DNA of 64,000 bases from Sporosarcina globispora (lineage in GTDB: Bacteria; Bacillota; Bacilli; Bacillales; Cytobacillaceae): positions 1,034,561-1,098,560 of the forward strand of contig NZ_LGUF01000007.1 of the NCBI RefSeq assembly GCF_001274725.1. The letters are read 5' to 3'. Each line of letters opens with the position of its first letter. The stretch's first letter is position 1. Shown in pieces: positions 16,888-25,590 of the stretch. The notes under the pieces are model-generated. The model ran no database searches. It was not told where the DNA came from and saw only the letters and a list, made by a program, of their open reading frames with translations. Position numbers and translations under genes: made by a program.

Positions 16888-17568
16888 TTGAATACAAAGA
16901 TCGTCATAATTGATGACCATCAATTATTCAGAGAAGGGGTAAAACGCATTTTAGATTTCGAAAAGAGCTTTAACGTAGTGGCAGAAGGCGATGATGGCAG
17001 TGAAGCCATGGCTCTAGTAGAAGAGAATGATCCCGATGTCGTCATCATGGATATCAATATGCCGAATACAAATGGTGTGGAAGCGACCCGCCAGCTGATT
17101 AATAAATATCCTGATTCCAAGGTGATCATTCTTTCCATACATGATGATGAGAATTATGTAACGCATGCACTTAAGACAGGAGCAAGCGGATACCTTTTAA
17201 AAGAAATGGATGCAGATGCGTTAGTGGAAGCTGTTAAGGTAGTAGCTGATGGCGGCTCTTATTTACACCCAAAGGTGACGCACAACCTGGTAAATGAGTA
17301 TCGCAGACTTGCAGCAGAAGGTACAGGGACCACATCTTATTCACAGGTGGAAATCCGCCGTCCTCTTCACTTGCTGACACGCCGTGAATGTGAGGTTCTT
17401 CAGCTCCTTGCTGATGGAAAGAGCAACCGCGGTATTGGTGAAGCTTTGTACATAAGCGAAAAAACAGTTAAGAACCACGTGAGTAATATTCTTCAAAAAA
17501 TGAATGTAAATGACCGCACTCAGGCTGTTGTTGTAGCGATTAAAAACGGCTGGGTAGAGGTACGATAA
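16888..17568 (+). CDS. degU: Response regulator DegU
   Basis: NarL/FixJ-family regulator of 226 aa. Receiver domain with acidic pocket [11 protein letters not shown], phosphorylation site Asp55 in [11 protein letters not shown], Ser/Thr region LSIHDDENY and Lys in YLLKEMD. The C-terminal LuxR-type HTH reads [18 protein letters not shown] and [15 protein letters not shown]. Nearly full-length similarity to B. subtilis DegU is evident in the N-terminal stretch. Start is TTG 16888 with GGGAGGCG upstream. The neighbouring late flagellar genes and competence genes are classic members of the network it influences. Confidence 0.97.
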   Translation: MNTKIVIIDDHQLFREGVKRILDFEKSFNVVAEGDDGSEAMALVEENDPDVVIMDINMPNTNGVEATRQLINKYPDSKVIILSIHDDENYVTHALKTGASGYLLKEMDADALVEAVKVVADGGSYLHPKVTHNLVNEYRRLAAEGTGTTSYSQVEIRRPLHLLTRRECEVLQLLADGKSNRGIGEALYISEKTVKNHVSNILQKMNVNDRTQAVVVAIKNGWVEVR

Positions 17569-17570
17569 TT

Positions 17571-17762
17571 TTATTGTGAGAAAAAGTCCTTTTTTATAGG
17601 GGCTTTTTCTTCTTTATTAAAAACTTTTCTTATTAAACTTTTTAAATTCACTTCAGAAATAAAAGGACCATTTATGTATCTTTTAAATGCAAGGTGGAAA
17701 ATTTCCTCAATTAACATAAGGATTACAAGCGAAGAAAGAATAATTGTAATCACTAACTCCAT
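17571..17762 (-). CDS. Small predicted membrane protein (uncertain)
   Basis: ORF of 63 aa with a strongly hydrophobic N-terminal segment (MELVITIILSSLVILMLIEE) followed by a basic tail with AFKRYINGPF and KSLIRKVFNK. AGGGGT lies 7 bp upstream of its ATG. I do not recognise a family. Its 3' end runs through the degU terminator, which weakens the case. Composition looks protein-like, so it is kept as a possible small gene. Confidence 0.4.
   Translation of the reverse strand: MELVITIILSSLVILMLIEEIFHLAFKRYINGPFISEVNLKSLIRKVFNKEEKAPIKKDFFSQ
17579..17613. terminator. degSU intrinsic terminator
   Basis: GAAAAAGTCC pairs with GGGCTTTTTC (one wobble) around a TTTTTTATAG loop, followed by TTCTTTATT. 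A-rich flanks allow it to act on the minus strand too. It overlaps the 3' end of the small minus-strand ORF. Confidence 0.75.
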
Positions 17763-17913
17763 ATGGTTTACCCCTATTCTTTTATTTTCTTAAAAGAAAG
17801 TACACCCTCTCTATTTAATGATAACGTAAAGACTTTGCGAATAATAGGTATTTATACACTTTTTTTGGAATATTAACCAAATGAAAACACACAAAAGCAA
17901 TCAAATTGCGCGG

Positions 17914-18192
17914 TCATTTTATAAGAGCGGCTGCAGCTGTTTGAAAAATAGCTTTTGTATTGGAAGATCTCTTTTTAGCTTGATTTACCATATAAACAAG
18001 TTCTTCGATTTCTTTAGGTGACGCACTGTCTATCAGCCATGAAGCAAGTTCTGCTCCGCTGACAGAATGGTTGATATTAGGGACTTTAATGTGTTTATAT
18101 TTACTTAATTCATTATTAAGCATTTGATGAAGAGTATCTAAGCTGTATCTATTTGATGCGGGGTTATTTGTGGAAGAAGTGCTTTTAATCAA
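17914..18192 (-). CDS. Hypothetical protein, 92 aa
   Basis: Soluble alpha-helical small protein with a Ser/Asn-rich N-terminus, a motif VSGAELASWLIDSASPKEIEELVYMV split across two predicted helices, and a basic tail (NQAKKRSS). The start is TTG 18192 after AAGGAG at 10-bp spacing. It sits alone on the minus strand between degU and degV. I do not recognise the family. The helical EIEELVYMVNQAKK stretch could be a protein-binding element, but no function can be given. Confidence 0.6.
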   Translation of the reverse strand: MIKSTSSTNNPASNRYSLDTLHQMLNNELSKYKHIKVPNINHSVSGAELASWLIDSASPKEIEELVYMVNQAKKRSSNTKAIFQTAAAALIK

Positions 18193-18413
18193 TGTGTTAC
18201 AGCTCCTTTACAAAATAAAGACACAAAAAGCATTTTATCATATGCTTGGGAAAGATTTGAAGGTAAAAAAATACTAGGTCCTAAAAGTAGGAATAATGGA
18301 GCACAGGTTTTATTTTGTCCCCTTCTCTGTCTGTACTCTAAACTTAATGCAATTTCCCCCGCTATCATATAAAATGGAACTTGAACAAAAAGATAAGGAT
18401 GGTAACTCTATTT

Positions 18414-19253
18414 ATGAAAACGGCTGTTGTAACGGATAGTACAGCATACATTCCAAAGGAGTTAAGAGAAAATTTAAATATACATATGATTCCACTGAGC
18501 GTGATTTTTGGCAGTGAGACTTATCAGGAAGAAGTAGAAATTACTGCTGCTGACTTTTATGAAGAAGTGAAGCATAAAGACCTTCCGACTACTTCACAGC
18601 CGCCGGTTGGTGAGTTTACCGAGCTGTTTGAAAAGCTTTCGAAAGAGTATGATGCGGTTATCTCAATACATTTGTCCAGCGGAATTAGCGGCACATTCCA
18701 GGGAGCAGTTACTGCAGGGAGCATGGTGGAAGATATTCAGGTTTTCCCGTTTGATTCGGAAATCAGCTGTATGGTACAGGGCTTTTATGTAATTGAAGCT
18801 GCTGAACTTGCTGCTGCCGGGAAAAGTCCTCAGGAGATTATTGAGCGCATCGAAGAAATGAAGAAATCAATTCGAGCTTATTTTATGGTTGATGATTTAT
18901 CACACCTTCAGCGCGGGGGACGTTTGTCGAGTGCACAGGCACTCATTGGAAGCCTGCTTCAGGTTAAGCCTTTGCTCCATTTTGAGGATAAGAAAATTGT
19001 TCCGTTTGAAAAAATCCGCACACGTAAAAAAGCGATGAAGCGGATGGTTGATCTTTTCTGGGAAGATGTGAAAAGCGGTGAGCCATACCAGGCAGTTATT
19101 ATCCATGCCAATCGCGAAGATGAAGCACGTGTGTGGAAGGCTGAACTGGAAGCGGAATATCCGAATGTGGAATTTATGATCAGCTACTTTGGACCTGTTA
19201 TCGGTACCCATTTAGGTGAAGGTGCTATGGGGTTTGGCTGGGTGAAGAAATAG
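18414..19253 (+). CDS. degV: DegV family fatty-acid-binding protein (FakB-like)
   Basis: Protein of 279 aa of the DegV fold, which binds a fatty acid and presents it to the kinase FakA for phosphorylation in those members studied. Motifs: TDSTAYIP at the N-terminus, TTSQPPVGEF, SSGISGTFQGA, and the C-terminal GPVIGTHLGEGAMGFG. Start at ATG 18414 (MKTAVVTDS), the usual DegV N-terminus; in-frame TTG/ATG codons upstream lie within the AAGGAT site. It keeps the degU-degV-comFA order of B. subtilis. No fakA is in the window. Confidence 0.92.
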   Translation: MKTAVVTDSTAYIPKELRENLNIHMIPLSVIFGSETYQEEVEITAADFYEEVKHKDLPTTSQPPVGEFTELFEKLSKEYDAVISIHLSSGISGTFQGAVTAGSMVEDIQVFPFDSEISCMVQGFYVIEAAELAAAGKSPQEIIERIEEMKKSIRAYFMVDDLSHLQRGGRLSSAQALIGSLLQVKPLLHFEDKKIVPFEKIRTRKKAMKRMVDLFWEDVKSGEPYQAVIIHANREDEARVWKAELEAEYPNVEFMISYFGPVIGTHLGEGAMGFGWVKK

Positions 19254-19261
19254 TATAGTGA

Positions 19262-19296
19262 AGTGCCATTCTGTTTGCGGGATGGTGCTTTTTTTG
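19262..19296 (+). terminator. degV intrinsic terminator
   Basis: AGTGCCATTC pairs over 10 bp (three G-T wobbles) with GGATGGTGCT, followed by TTTTTTTG. It lies directly after the degV stop. Confidence 0.85.
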
Positions 19297-19405
19297 TCTG
19301 AATTGTGAACTTTGGGAATTGGCTTGAAAAATTGGGGAATAGAATGGCAAAATTGAGGATAGAAGTAGAGGAATACTCTTATTCTTTAAATAACGAGGTG
19401 ATTTT

Positions 19406-20902
19406 TTGAGATTTTCCCTGAAAAATAATATCTTAACTCCAATTCTAAACAAAGAAACTCCGGACAGCCTCCCGATTTCTTTAATTGAGGCCATCCCAGC
19501 TTTACCACTCAACGAAAGCTCCCACTTTAATTATGAACTCCAGCGATTGCTCCATGGAAAACAGCTTTTACTTGATGATCTGCCATATCCCCTCGAAGAA
19601 ATTCAATCCCATTACGAAAACGGTTATATTCATTACCGGAAAGGCATTATTAAAGAAAAGAATAAGATTGTTTGTGCAAGGTGCGGCAACAAAGATAGTT
19701 CCCTTTTCGCAAGTTTTCCCTGTGCCCGCTTTGGGGAGGATGAGTGTACTTACTGCCGGAAATGCATCATGATGGGACGGGTCAGTGCGTGCACCCCTCT
19801 GATTAGCTGGGCTGGACCTGAACCACTCCAGGAACTTACCGAGAATCCATTAGTATGGAATGGCGCCCTTTCACCTGGGCAGCAGCATGCATCCGATCAG
19901 GTAAAGCAGAATGTAGTTGAAAATAAGGAGCTCCTAGTTTGGGCTGTTTGTGGTGCAGGTAAAACTGAAGTTCTATTTGAAGGAATCAGCACGGCCCTTG
20001 CTTCTGGAAAAAGAGTGTGCATCGCCACGCCGAGAACAGATGTTGTTCTCGAGCTTGGTCCGCGGCTTAAAGCAGTCTTTCCCGGTATCCAAGTTGCCGT
20101 CCTTTATGGGGGCAGCGAAGATCGTCATCTTCAAGCACCTTTAACCATCGCCACCACGCATCAGCTGCTCCGCTTTTATAAAGCGTTTGATACCGTGATT
20201 CTCGATGAAGTGGATGCCTTTCCTTATACGGCAGACGAAAGTCTCCATTATGCTGTCCGCCAATCCCGCAAATATATTTCCTCTATGATCTATTTAACTG
20301 CAACCCCCAGCCAAAAATGGCAAAATGAATGTCGCAGCGGCAAAAGAGATTTCGTCACCATCCCCGCTAGATATCACCGTCATCCCTTGCCAGTACCGTC
20401 TTTTAAATGGTGCGGCAACTGGGAGAAACTCCTTAAAAAAGAAAAACTTCCGCCTGTTGTCACCCAATGGATCAAAAAGAGGCTCGATAACCAGAAACAG
20501 TGCCTGCTCTTCCTGCCCAAAATCGATAAAATGGGAAAAGCCCTAACTGTACTCCGTAAATCCTATCCCAAAATCCAAGCTGTTCACTCAGAAGACCCCG
20601 ATCGAAAAGGCAAAGTCCAAATGATGCGCAATAAAGAAATCCCCATGCTTTTAACAACGACCATTCTGGAAAGAGGGGTTACGTTCCCTAATATTGACGT
20701 AGCGGTAATAGGTTCAGAAGACCGCATTTTTACTGAAAGCGCTCTTGTGCAGATCGCCGGCCGGGTTGGAAGAAGCTTTGATCACCCCAAAGGAGATATC
20801 ACTTTTTTTCATTATGGTAAAACCGAAAGCATGGTCAAAGCACAAAAACAGATTCTCAATATGAACTCAGAAGCCAAAAAGAAAGGACTGATCGACTATT
20901 AA
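19406..20902 (+). CDS. comFA: Competence helicase ComFA
   Basis: DEAD/DEAH superfamily-2 ATPase of 498 aa needed for uptake of single-stranded DNA in transformation. A four-cysteine zinc finger lies near residues 91-127 (CARCGN, then CTYCRKC). Helicase motifs: Walker A WAVCGAGKTEVLFEG, DEAH-type ILDEVDAFPY, TATPS, and motif VI IAGRVGRS. Start is TTG 19406 with GAGGTGAT upstream. The stop overlaps the proposed ATT start of comFC. comFB, present between them in B. subtilis, is absent here. Confidence 0.95.
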   Translation: MRFSLKNNILTPILNKETPDSLPISLIEAIPALPLNESSHFNYELQRLLHGKQLLLDDLPYPLEEIQSHYENGYIHYRKGIIKEKNKIVCARCGNKDSSLFASFPCARFGEDECTYCRKCIMMGRVSACTPLISWAGPEPLQELTENPLVWNGALSPGQQHASDQVKQNVVENKELLVWAVCGAGKTEVLFEGISTALASGKRVCIATPRTDVVLELGPRLKAVFPGIQVAVLYGGSEDRHLQAPLTIATTHQLLRFYKAFDTVILDEVDAFPYTADESLHYAVRQSRKYISSMIYLTATPSQKWQNECRSGKRDFVTIPARYHRHPLPVPSFKWCGNWEKLLKKEKLPPVVTQWIKKRLDNQKQCLLFLPKIDKMGKALTVLRKSYPKIQAVHSEDPDRKGKVQMMRNKEIPMLLTTTILERGVTFPNIDVAVIGSEDRIFTESALVQIAGRVGRSFDHPKGDITFFHYGKTESMVKAQKQILNMNSEAKKKGLIDY

Positions 20903-21596
20903 CTGCTTAATCTGCCATGAAGAAATCCCCTATGATGTTAGCTGGTCGACTCTCTGGTCGCGGCCAAAAGAGAATCATCTATGCCAGGGCTGCACCGATA
21001 AACTCCCATTTATCAAGGGGGAGACATGTTGTAAATGCTCCCGGCCCTTCAGCACCTTAGACCCTGAATTTCGAAAAGGTAATCTATGCACAGATTGTGT
21101 GCGGTGGAACCATGAAGAAGACTGGTCAGGGCTGCTGGACAAAAATGTTTCTCTTTTCATGTACGATGACTTTCTAAAAGAAACAATAGCACGCTGCAAA
21201 TTCAGAGGTGACTATATCCTTGCCAGAGCATTCTCTCCGTTTATAAGAGAAAGGCTGAAAAATATGGATTTTGATTATCTTGTTCCAATTCCTCTAAGTC
21301 CTGAAAGACTTTATGAACGGGGATTTAATCAGTCCGCTGCACTCATCCATGAAGCAGGCTTTACAGTCACGGAACTGCTTAAGCGAATCCACTCTGAAAA
21401 GCAATCCAAGAAATCACGTCAAGAGCGAATTCACCAAAAACAGGTATTCGAGCTGATTCCTGCAGACATTGAAAATAAGGTAATCCTTCTAATCGATGAT
21501 ATCTATACAACCGGGTCGACTCTTTACTATGCTGCCAAAATATTGAAAATAGGAGGAGCCTCATCAATATGTTCTATAACATTGGCGAGAGGATAA
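20898..21596 (+). CDS. comFC: Competence protein ComFC (ComF family), probable ATT start
   Basis: Phosphoribosyltransferase-like protein of about 232 aa for DNA uptake. The frame is open from just after TGA 20889-20891 and encodes an N-terminal zinc motif (CLICHEE, then LCQGC, CCKCSRP, LCTDC), FKFRGDY-like CKFRGDYILARA, VPIPLSPERLYERGFNQS and the PRPP-loop VILLIDDIYTTGSTL. The conserved zinc region precedes the first ATG/GTG, so the start must be a rare codon: ATT 20898 sits 10 nt after AAAGGA and aligns with MICLLC of B. subtilis ComFC as IN-CLIC. It overlaps the comFA stop. A start at an internal codon would delete the finger. Confidence 0.85.
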   Translation: MNCLICHEEIPYDVSWSTLWSRPKENHLCQGCTDKLPFIKGETCCKCSRPFSTLDPEFRKGNLCTDCVRWNHEEDWSGLLDKNVSLFMYDDFLKETIARCKFRGDYILARAFSPFIRERLKNMDFDYLVPIPLSPERLYERGFNQSAALIHEAGFTVTELLKRIHSEKQSKKSRQERIHQKQVFELIPADIENKVILLIDDIYTTGSTLYYAAKILKIGGASSICSITLARG

Positions 21597-21739
21597 AAGG
21601 TTAATTACTAATGATCATTTATTCAGCTCTGTTCTTAGAAACGCAAGCAGGGAGTTGTATTTTTTGATCATTTCACCTACAATTCTCTTTTTCTTCGAGC
21701 TATAATGGGGTCAAAAGAATCAGTGAGAGGAAGAATCAT

Positions 21740-22171
21740 ATGGCTGAGTTATCTAATTGCCCGAAATGTGATGCCATTTTTGTCAAAAATCAATTCCGCG
21801 ACGTTTGCCAGGACTGCTGGAAGGAAGAAGAGAAGGCCTATGAGACGGTTTACCAGTTTATCCGGAAAAGGGAGAACAGGACGGCAATGATGATGGAGGT
21901 TGTCGAAGCGACCGGAGTAGAGGAAGAACTCATCATTAAGTTCATTAAGAGCGGCCGTTTGAAGCTCACACAATTTCCAAACCTGGGCTATCCTTGCGAG
22001 AAATGCGGGGCAAGCATTCGGGAAGGCAAACTATGCGGCAGCTGTGCGGGGGGACTGAGGAAAGATCTTCAGCAGTTTACCGCTGAGGAAGAACGAAGAA
22101 AAGAAGCTGCCCAGAGAGAGAAACCCGGCACTTATTTTGCCGTCAATGAAAAAATTAATCGGCGTTCTTAA
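21740..22171 (+). CDS. yvyF: Flagellar operon protein YvyF (TIGR03826 type)
   Basis: Protein of 143 aa with an N-terminal zinc ribbon (NCPKCDAIF, CQDCW), a winged-helix-like middle (VVEATGVEEELIIKFIKSGRL) and a second CxxC pair (YPCEKCGAS, CGSCAGG). It matches the conserved protein between comF and flgM in Bacillus, sometimes called a flagellar regulator; its function is not firmly known. ATG 21740 follows GAGGAAG. A TATAAT at 21701-21706 may be its own -10. Confidence 0.88.
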   Translation: MAELSNCPKCDAIFVKNQFRDVCQDCWKEEEKAYETVYQFIRKRENRTAMMMEVVEATGVEEELIIKFIKSGRLKLTQFPNLGYPCEKCGASIREGKLCGSCAGGLRKDLQQFTAEEERRKEAAQREKPGTYFAVNEKINRRS

Positions 22172-22201
22172 GCTATGTTGATTCATTAACATAGCTTTTT
22201 C
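22171..22201 (+). terminator. yvyF terminator
   Basis: AGCTATGTT (22171-22179) pairs perfectly with AACATAGCT (22188-22196), followed by TTTTTC. It separates yvyF from the sigma-D promoter of flgM. Confidence 0.88.
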
Positions 22202-22245
22202 TATAGGCTTTTTGATGTATTTTTTGCCAAACATAAATTAACATT

Positions 22246-22272
22246 TAAACAAACTGCCACAATAGCCGATAA
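22246..22272 (+). promoter_or_regulatory. Sigma-D promoter of flgM-flgN-flgK-flgL
   Basis: TAAA (22246-22249), exactly 15 bp, then GCCGATAA (22265-22272), against the consensus TAAA-N15-GCCGATAT. About 35-40 bp downstream lies the flgM site AGTGAGGGG. Confidence 0.93.
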
Positions 22273-22315
22273 TAGAGTTAGGTTATATTGACCGGAAAGA
22301 AAGTGAGGGGTACAC

Positions 22316-22585
22316 ATGAAAATCAATAATAATTTTGGTCCTTCAGGCGTGAACCCATACAAACGCCAAATGAACAAGCTTGAAAATGCAGGCAAACCAG
22401 CCAGAACGGCATCAGATAAAATTGAAATCAGCTCCACTGCAAAGGAAATGCAGCAGGTATCGCAGCTAAGTGAAAATCGCAAAGCAAAAGTAGAAGAGCT
22501 TAAAATCCAGGTAGAGAACGGTACTTATAAAATAAATTCAAAAGAAGTCGCGAAAAGCATAGCTAATTTTTATACGAAAAAATAA
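22316..22585 (+). CDS. flgM: Anti-sigma-D factor FlgM
   Basis: Protein of 89 aa that binds and inhibits SigD until hook completion. N-terminal MKINNNFGPSGVNPYK is typical of Bacillus FlgM; the C-terminal helices (ISSTAKEMQQVSQLSENRKAKV, in two parts, then NGTYKINSKEVAKSI) form the sigma-binding region. It lies directly behind a near-perfect sigma-D promoter, giving negative feedback. ATG 22316 follows GTGAGGGG. Next gene is 15 bp downstream. Confidence 0.95.
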   Translation: MKINNNFGPSGVNPYKRQMNKLENAGKPARTASDKIEISSTAKEMQQVSQLSENRKAKVEELKIQVENGTYKINSKEVAKSIANFYTKK

Positions 22586-22600
22586 AGGGGAGGGAATGGC

Positions 22601-23080
22601 ATGTCAGCCGAAGTGCTTACTTCAGTGATGGAAAAACTGCTTAAGCTTCATAAAAGCCTTTACGAACTCGCAGTTAAAAAGACAGATATCATTAAGACCG
22701 GTGACATGGACGCCCTGAATCAGATGCTGAAGGATGAGCAGGCTCATATTGCTGCTATCGGCCGATTCGAAAAAGAGCGGGAAAAGGCAGCGAAGTCGAT
22801 CGCACCTATGCTGGAAAGCCCTACAGTATCTGATTGTCTAAATATCCTTTCGCAGCCTGATCGTCTCAAGCTGGAGGCCTTCACGAAGGAGCTTGCTGAA
22901 CTGGTATATGAACTGAAAGAGCAGAATTTCTTAAATCAGCAGCTTGTTCATCATTCGCTTCAGTTTGTAAATGTATCTATGAATCTTTTAAGGCCGCAGC
23001 CTGAAACGATGAATTACGGCCCTCCTGCCAAAAAGAAATCGGAAAAGATAAATCCAGGAATTTTCAACTCGAAAGTGTAG
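22601..23080 (+). CDS. flgN: Flagellar chaperone FlgN
   Basis: All-helical cytoplasmic chaperone of 159 aa for the hook-associated proteins FlgK and FlgL, encoded just upstream of them. Residues 1-140 are a coiled-coil FlgN domain with KLLKLHKSLYELAVKKTDII and KEQNFLNQQLVHHSLQFVN; the C-terminal tail is basic and Pro-rich. AGGGGAGG precedes ATG 22601. Length and position match B. subtilis yvyG/flgN. Confidence 0.92.
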   Translation: MSAEVLTSVMEKLLKLHKSLYELAVKKTDIIKTGDMDALNQMLKDEQAHIAAIGRFEKEREKAAKSIAPMLESPTVSDCLNILSQPDRLKLEAFTKELAELVYELKEQNFLNQQLVHHSLQFVNVSMNLLRPQPETMNYGPPAKKKSEKINPGIFNSKV

Positions 23081-23098
23081 CAGAACGGAGGAACAAAC

Positions 23099-24661
23099 AT
23101 GCGTTCAACTTTCATGGGACTTGAAACAGCCCGCCGCGGCATGTTCACCCAGCAAAGTGCTTTATATACAACCGGACATAATATTTCAAATGCGAATACG
23201 CCAGGATACACCAGGCAGCGCATTAATTTCGCGCAGACCACTCCATACCCTTCCATCGGCATGAATAGGCCGCAGCTTCCCGGACAAATGGGAACAGGTG
23301 TCGAAGCGGGAACAGTTCAAAGAATAAGAGAATCATTTCTGGACCTTCAATATAGAACCGAAACTACTAAAATGGGCTACTATGGTGCCATGAGCGAGTC
23401 CCTCACCAAGATGGAAGAAATCATGAATGAGCCATCTGAGAATGGGTTGCACAGTACTCTTGAAAAGTTCTGGAATGCCCTGCAGGATTTATCAGGCCAC
23501 ACCGAAAATACCGGAGCGAGAGATGTTGTGGCAGCTACAGGACAGATGGTTGCAGATACACTGAACTATTATTATAATTCCCTGTCCAGGGTTCAGGAGG
23601 ATATTGGCAACCAGGTTGACGTGAAAGTTGATGAGATTAACGCAATAGTCGCGCAAATTAACCATCTGAATAAGCAGATTGCATCTGTTGAACCGCACGG
23701 ATACCTGCCAAATGATCTTTATGACGAGCGGGATTTATTGGTAGATAGCCTTTCACAATTGGTTAACGTTAAAGTGACCAATGTGGTCCCGAATACGTAT
23801 GGAGATGCCAAACCGATGGCAGCGGGCCTTTATAATATCGAGATTGTCCAAAAGGATGGAAAATCCTATAATCCGCCTATTAACCTCATATCTGTTACAA
23901 AAGGGAGCGGCATTGTGGGTACAAATAAACTCGAACTTGAAAAAAGCGAAGAGACCGGACTGGTAACAGAATTAAAAATCGGATCTGCTTCCTTAACACA
24001 GTTTGAGACTTTGTCAGGTGAACTATCCAGTTTAATAAACAGCTATGGTTATAAAGCGAACGGATCCGCTAAGGGCGCTTACCCTGAAATGCTGGAGAAG
24101 CTGAATAGAATGACAGCTGCTTTTGCCAAGGAATTCAATGAAATTCATAAGAACGGATATGCCCTTGGTTCTGATACAATCTCTGGACTGGACTTTTTCC
24201 AGTTTGATGAGGAAAATCCAGCACAAAGCATTAAAGTGAATCAAGTTCTGCTTGATGACTCATCTAAAATCGCGGCAGCTGCCGAAAAGGGCGGCGCTTC
24301 AGGAGATAACAAAAATGCTCAGCTGTTGGCTGATTTGAGAAAGAAAAGTTTTAGTGATTATACCTCTTTGTCTGATGATGAAAAATCAAAGCTGAACGGC
24401 AGTCTCGATTCCTATTATTCCGGGATTATCGGCCGGCTAGGGGTAGACTCTCAAAGTGCTCAGAAAGATTTAAAAAACTCCGCCGTGCTGGCAGATTCAG
24501 TAGACCGGAACAGGCAATCTGTCAGCGCCGTGTCATTGGACGAAGAAATGACCAATATGATTAAATTCCAACATGCATACAATGCTTCGGCCAGAAATAT
24601 AACAGTGGTTGATGAAATGCTCGATAAAATCATCAACGGCATGGGCGCTGTAGGCAGATAA
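23099..24661 (+). CDS. flgK: Flagellar hook-associated protein FlgK (HAP1)
   Basis: Hook-filament junction protein of 520 aa, exported by the flagellar type III system. N-terminal rod-type motif SALYTTGHNISNANTPGYTR (about 22-41), a variable middle, and a C-terminal flagellin-like helix with DEEMTNMIKFQHAYNASAR and VVDEMLDKIINGMG. Normal length. GGAGG precedes ATG 23099; 13 bp separate it from flgL. Confidence 0.97.
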   Translation: MRSTFMGLETARRGMFTQQSALYTTGHNISNANTPGYTRQRINFAQTTPYPSIGMNRPQLPGQMGTGVEAGTVQRIRESFLDLQYRTETTKMGYYGAMSESLTKMEEIMNEPSENGLHSTLEKFWNALQDLSGHTENTGARDVVAATGQMVADTLNYYYNSLSRVQEDIGNQVDVKVDEINAIVAQINHLNKQIASVEPHGYLPNDLYDERDLLVDSLSQLVNVKVTNVVPNTYGDAKPMAAGLYNIEIVQKDGKSYNPPINLISVTKGSGIVGTNKLELEKSEETGLVTELKIGSASLTQFETLSGELSSLINSYGYKANGSAKGAYPEMLEKLNRMTAAFAKEFNEIHKNGYALGSDTISGLDFFQFDEENPAQSIKVNQVLLDDSSKIAAAAEKGGASGDNKNAQLLADLRKKSFSDYTSLSDDEKSKLNGSLDSYYSGIIGRLGVDSQSAQKDLKNSAVLADSVDRNRQSVSAVSLDEEMTNMIKFQHAYNASARNITVVDEMLDKIINGMGAVGR

Positions 24662-24674
24662 AGGGTGAAATAAA

Positions 24675-25535
24675 GTGCGCGTAACGCAATCAATGCTATC
24701 GAATAACATGCTTCGTAATTTAAGCAATAGCTATAGCAGGCTGGACAAACTGCAGGCCCAAATTAATACTCAAAAGAAATTTACTAAGCCTTCAGACGAT
24801 CCAGTTGCTGCGATGATGGGGATGAACTATCGTACTGATTTAAACAGGATTGAGCAGTATACCCGTAACATCGGGGAAGTGAGAAACTGGGTCGACAGTA
24901 CGGATGATGCCTTGGATAAAGGTGTTCTGGCTCTGCAAAGGATTCGTGATCTCACACTTCAAGCCAGTAATGGTACTCTGGAGGGTGACCAGCGAAAAGC
25001 TGTTGCTGAAGAAATTAAACAGCTTAAAGAGCATCTGCAGAATATCGGTGATACTCAAGTTGGAGGAAAATATATTTTTAATGGCAATCAGACAAATGTG
25101 CGTCCATCTGAATCAGGCTTTCAGAGCGGTACCATCGAGCTTGAGGTTTTTTCAGGAATTAAAATTCCGGTGAACACAGAAGGGAAAGCTTTGTTTGAGG
25201 ACATGCTCAGCGATGATGGAGATATCCAAAAGCTAATCACAGCTCTTGAAACGAATGATCCAGCCCTTGGGGACATGCTTGAAAGTGTTGATAAAAATAT
25301 AGATAACTTTTTGTCTGCACGCGCACTAATTGGCGCCAAGCAAAATCGGGTAGAGCTGATGGAGGACCGTCTTTCGCAGCAGGAAGTTTTCTCAACTAGA
25401 ATCCTTTCCGATAATGAAGACATTGATATGGAAAAAGTCATCATCGAGCTCACAACCCAGGAGAGCATCCACCGTGCAGCCCTAAGTGTCGGGGCAAGAA
25501 TTATACAGCCGACCTTAACAGACTTTTTAAGATAA
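24675..25535 (+). CDS. flgL: Flagellar hook-associated protein FlgL (HAP3)
   Basis: Protein of 286 aa with the flagellin-like N-terminal helix MRVTQSMLSNNMLRNLSNSY and DDPVAAMMGMNYRTDL, and C-terminal NRVELMEDRL and TQESIHRAALSVGARI. Joins FlgK to the filament. Start is GTG 24675 with AAGGGTG upstream. It ends 6 bp before a terminator-like hairpin that splits this operon from yviE-fliW-csrA. Confidence 0.96.
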   Translation: MRVTQSMLSNNMLRNLSNSYSRLDKLQAQINTQKKFTKPSDDPVAAMMGMNYRTDLNRIEQYTRNIGEVRNWVDSTDDALDKGVLALQRIRDLTLQASNGTLEGDQRKAVAEEIKQLKEHLQNIGDTQVGGKYIFNGNQTNVRPSESGFQSGTIELEVFSGIKIPVNTEGKALFEDMLSDDGDIQKLITALETNDPALGDMLESVDKNIDNFLSARALIGAKQNRVELMEDRLSQQEVFSTRILSDNEDIDMEKVIIELTTQESIHRAALSVGARIIQPTLTDFLR

Positions 25536-25541
25536 TCAACG

Positions 25542-25572
25542 AAAAGCTATCCATAGGAGATAGCTTTTTTTC
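25542..25572 (+). terminator. Terminator after flgL
   Basis: AAAAGCTATC pairs with GATAGCTTTT around CATAGGA, followed by a run of T. Only about 20 bp separate it from yviE, so either it is leaky or yviE-fliW-csrA depends on a promoter I could not identify. Confidence 0.8.
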
Positions 25573-25590
25573 ATAAAAGAGGTGTTCAAC

